From positions 1-5,885 of the forward strand of contig CALAKR010000362.1 of the NCBI GenBank assembly GCA_937923225.1: a stretch of 5,885 nucleotides of DNA, read 5' to 3'. The notes under the pieces are model-generated. The model was not told the origin of the DNA. It made no database searches and worked only from the letters and a program-made list of their open reading frames with translations. Made by a program: the position numbers and the translations under genes. Position 1 is the stretch's first letter. Each line of letters starts with the position of its first letter. Below are positions 4,609-5,885 of the stretch, in pieces. Source of the stretch: an uncultured Aquabacterium sp. GTDB lineage: Bacteria > Pseudomonadota > Gammaproteobacteria > Burkholderiales > Burkholderiaceae_C.

Positions 4609-5885
4609 CGCCACCCGCACCGGCACCGCGCTGAAGGCTGCGTTGCCGCTGATGCTGTCGGTCAGCCGGTCGTCCGTCAGGTCATTGAGGCTGGCGCCGG
4701 CATGGGCCTGGGCCACGCGCAGGCCGGTGCCCTGGCGGTCATGACCCCAGCCGTGGGGCAGGCTGACCACGCCGGGCTTGATGTCCTCGGTGATGTGCAC
4801 GGGCACGGCCACCTGGCCCACGCGTGAACTGACCTGCACGGTCTGCCCTTCGCTGAGCGAGCGTGCCTGTGCATCGGCCGGGTGGATCCACAGCACGCAG
4901 CGCGGCTTGCCCGATACCAGCCGGGGGCTGTTGTGCATCCACGAGTTGTTGCTGCGCACATCGCGCCGGCCGATGAGCTTGAGCTCTGTCGATGGCTGGT
5001 CTTGAACGGCGGTGTCGGCTGCCACGTCGGCAGGAAGGTTCGAGTCAGCCACGCGGGCCCGCAGGTCATGCAGATCCCGCGTGATGGCACTGGGCAGCAG
5101 CTTGATGCGCTTCTGACGCTTGCCAAGCAGGTTCAGCAGTGAAGGCTTGAGCGGCCCCAGGTCGATGCCTTCGGGGTGCTGGCGCAATTGCTTCATCGTG
5201 AGCGGGTAGCCGCTCTTGCGCAGGCCCAGGGCCAGCATCTGGTCGGGGCGCAGGCGGCCCATCAGGGCGCGCTTGGCGATGCCCTGCAGGCGCTGGCCGG
5301 CGCTGGCACGTTCCAGGGCCCAGGTGCGCTGCGCGTAACGGCGGGCCAGCTCGGTGTAGATCTGCCAGTCGTGCATTGCGCCTTGCGCTGGTGCGACCAC
5401 GGCCTGGCTGTAGCGCGTGGCATTGCGCACGGCCAGGTGCCAGAACAGCAGGTCGTAGTGGTCGTGCTCCACGAAGCAGGTGGGCGGCAGGATCACATCG
5501 GCGTGGCGCGTGGTCTCGTTCAAATAGAAGTCGATGGCCACCATGAAGTCCAGCCCCTGCAGGGCCTGGTCGAGCTGGCGGCCGTTGGGGGTGGACAGCA
5601 CGGGGTTGCCGCAGGCCGTGACCAGGGCGCGGATCCGGCCCTTGCCGGGCGTCAGCATCTCTTCGGCCATCACGGACACGGGCAGCTCGCCGCTGAACTC
5701 CGGTGCGCCGCGGACACGGCTGCGCCACACATCGTGGTGGCCGGCGCCCATCAGGCCCAGCTTGATCAGATCGACGGCGGGCGCGGTGAGCAGGGTGCCG
5801 CCTTCGCGGTCCACATTGCCCGTGAGCAGGTTGATCACCTGGATGGCCCACTGGCAGACCACGCCGTGCGCCTGCGTGGACACGC
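4603..5885 (-). CDS. Molybdopterin-dependent oxidoreductase, C-terminal part (N-terminus beyond right edge)
   Basis: This is the C-terminal 426 residues or so of a large-subunit molybdoenzyme of the DMSO-reductase superfamily (formate dehydrogenase, nitrate reductase, BisC-like). Counting from the first full codon after position 5884, the sequence has LLTGNVDREGGTL (19-31), the pterin-domain strand with CGNPVLSTPNGRQ (91-103), VAIDFYLNETTRHADVILPP (115-134), and a variable, basic middle region (about 190-295). The molybdopterin-dinucleotide-binding domain follows (about 300-426) with RSNNSWMHNSPRL (310-322), WIHPADA (332-338), GVVSLPHGWGHD (371-382) and LNDLTDDRLTDSISGNAAF (399-417). The [4Fe-4S] cysteines and the molybdenum ligand (Cys, Sec or Ser) lie in the missing part, so the substrate cannot be told. 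The first visible GTG is an internal valine codon, not a start. The stop lies within the shared hairpin. Confidence 0.93.
   Translation of the reverse strand, partial: VSTQAHGVVCQWAIQVINLLTGNVDREGGTLLTAPAVDLIKLGLMGAGHHDVWRSRVRGAPEFSGELPVSVMAEEMLTPGKGRIRALVTACGNPVLSTPNGRQLDQALQGLDFMVAIDFYLNETTRHADVILPPTCFVEHDHYDLLFWHLAVRNATRYSQAVVAPAQGAMHDWQIYTELARRYAQRTWALERASAGQRLQGIAKRALMGRLRPDQMLALGLRKSGYPLTMKQLRQHPEGIDLGPLKPSLLNLLGKRQKRIKLLPSAITRDLHDLRARVADSNLPADVAADTAVQDQPSTELKLIGRRDVRSNNSWMHNSPRLVSGKPRCVLWIHPADAQARSLSEGQTVQVSSRVGQVAVPVHITEDIKPGVVSLPHGWGHDRQGTGLRVAQAHAGASLNDLTDDRLTDSISGNAAFSAVPVRVAA

Noticed and set aside
5066..5851. Minus-strand frame of 261 codons overlapping the molybdoenzyme
   Set aside because: It is an alternative frame of the same strand, Arg/Pro/His-rich. 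The other frame carries the molybdopterin-domain motifs.

Overview
The window is GC-rich, densely coding bacterial DNA. The gene set (aroQ directly upstream of accB, a membrane-anchored TlpA-type thioredoxin, a PEP-CTERM secreted protein) and the codon use suggest a betaproteobacterium of the order Burkholderiales, probably Comamonadaceae or a close relative. This placement is an inference from gene content; no rRNA or other phylogenetic marker is present.

Layout. Positions 1-3633 hold five genes, all on the minus strand. In transcription order they are: a conserved protein with a degenerate nucleotidyltransferase signature (3633 to 3016); an exported, cysteine-containing protein with a DUF3298/RsiV-like C-terminal half (3041 to 1722, overlapping the previous gene by 26 nt); a TlpA/ResA-type thiol-disulfide protein (1640 to 1044); type II 3-dehydroquinate dehydratase aroQ (857 to 405); and accB, the biotin carboxyl carrier protein of acetyl-CoA carboxylase (320 to 1, running off the left edge). 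A 183-nt divergent intergenic region (3634-3816) separates this block from one plus-strand gene for a PEP-CTERM secreted protein (3817-4569). That gene converges on the C-terminal 426 residues of a molybdopterin-dependent oxidoreductase (5885 to 4603, N-terminus beyond the right edge). A strong hairpin lies between the two stop codons.

Transcription units. Hairpins and start contexts suggest three units on the minus strand: the nucleotidyltransferase-like gene with the exported-protein gene; the tlpA-like gene alone; and aroQ-accB (probably followed by accC outside the window). The first gene of two of these units has no Shine-Dalgarno sequence but has a -10-like hexamer exactly 7 nt before the ATG, the geometry of a leaderless mRNA. 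The genes inside units (the exported-protein gene and accB) have recognisable Shine-Dalgarno sequences.

Functionally the window mixes housekeeping metabolism (shikimate pathway, fatty-acid synthesis), envelope thiol redox and exported proteins, and an unrelated molybdoenzyme. I see no mobile element, CRISPR array, tRNA or rRNA, and no convincing multi-gene novel system. The most interesting items are the degenerate nucleotidyltransferase, the DUF3298-like exported protein beside a thioredoxin, the PEP-CTERM protein with an unrecognised body, and the two leaderless-type starts.
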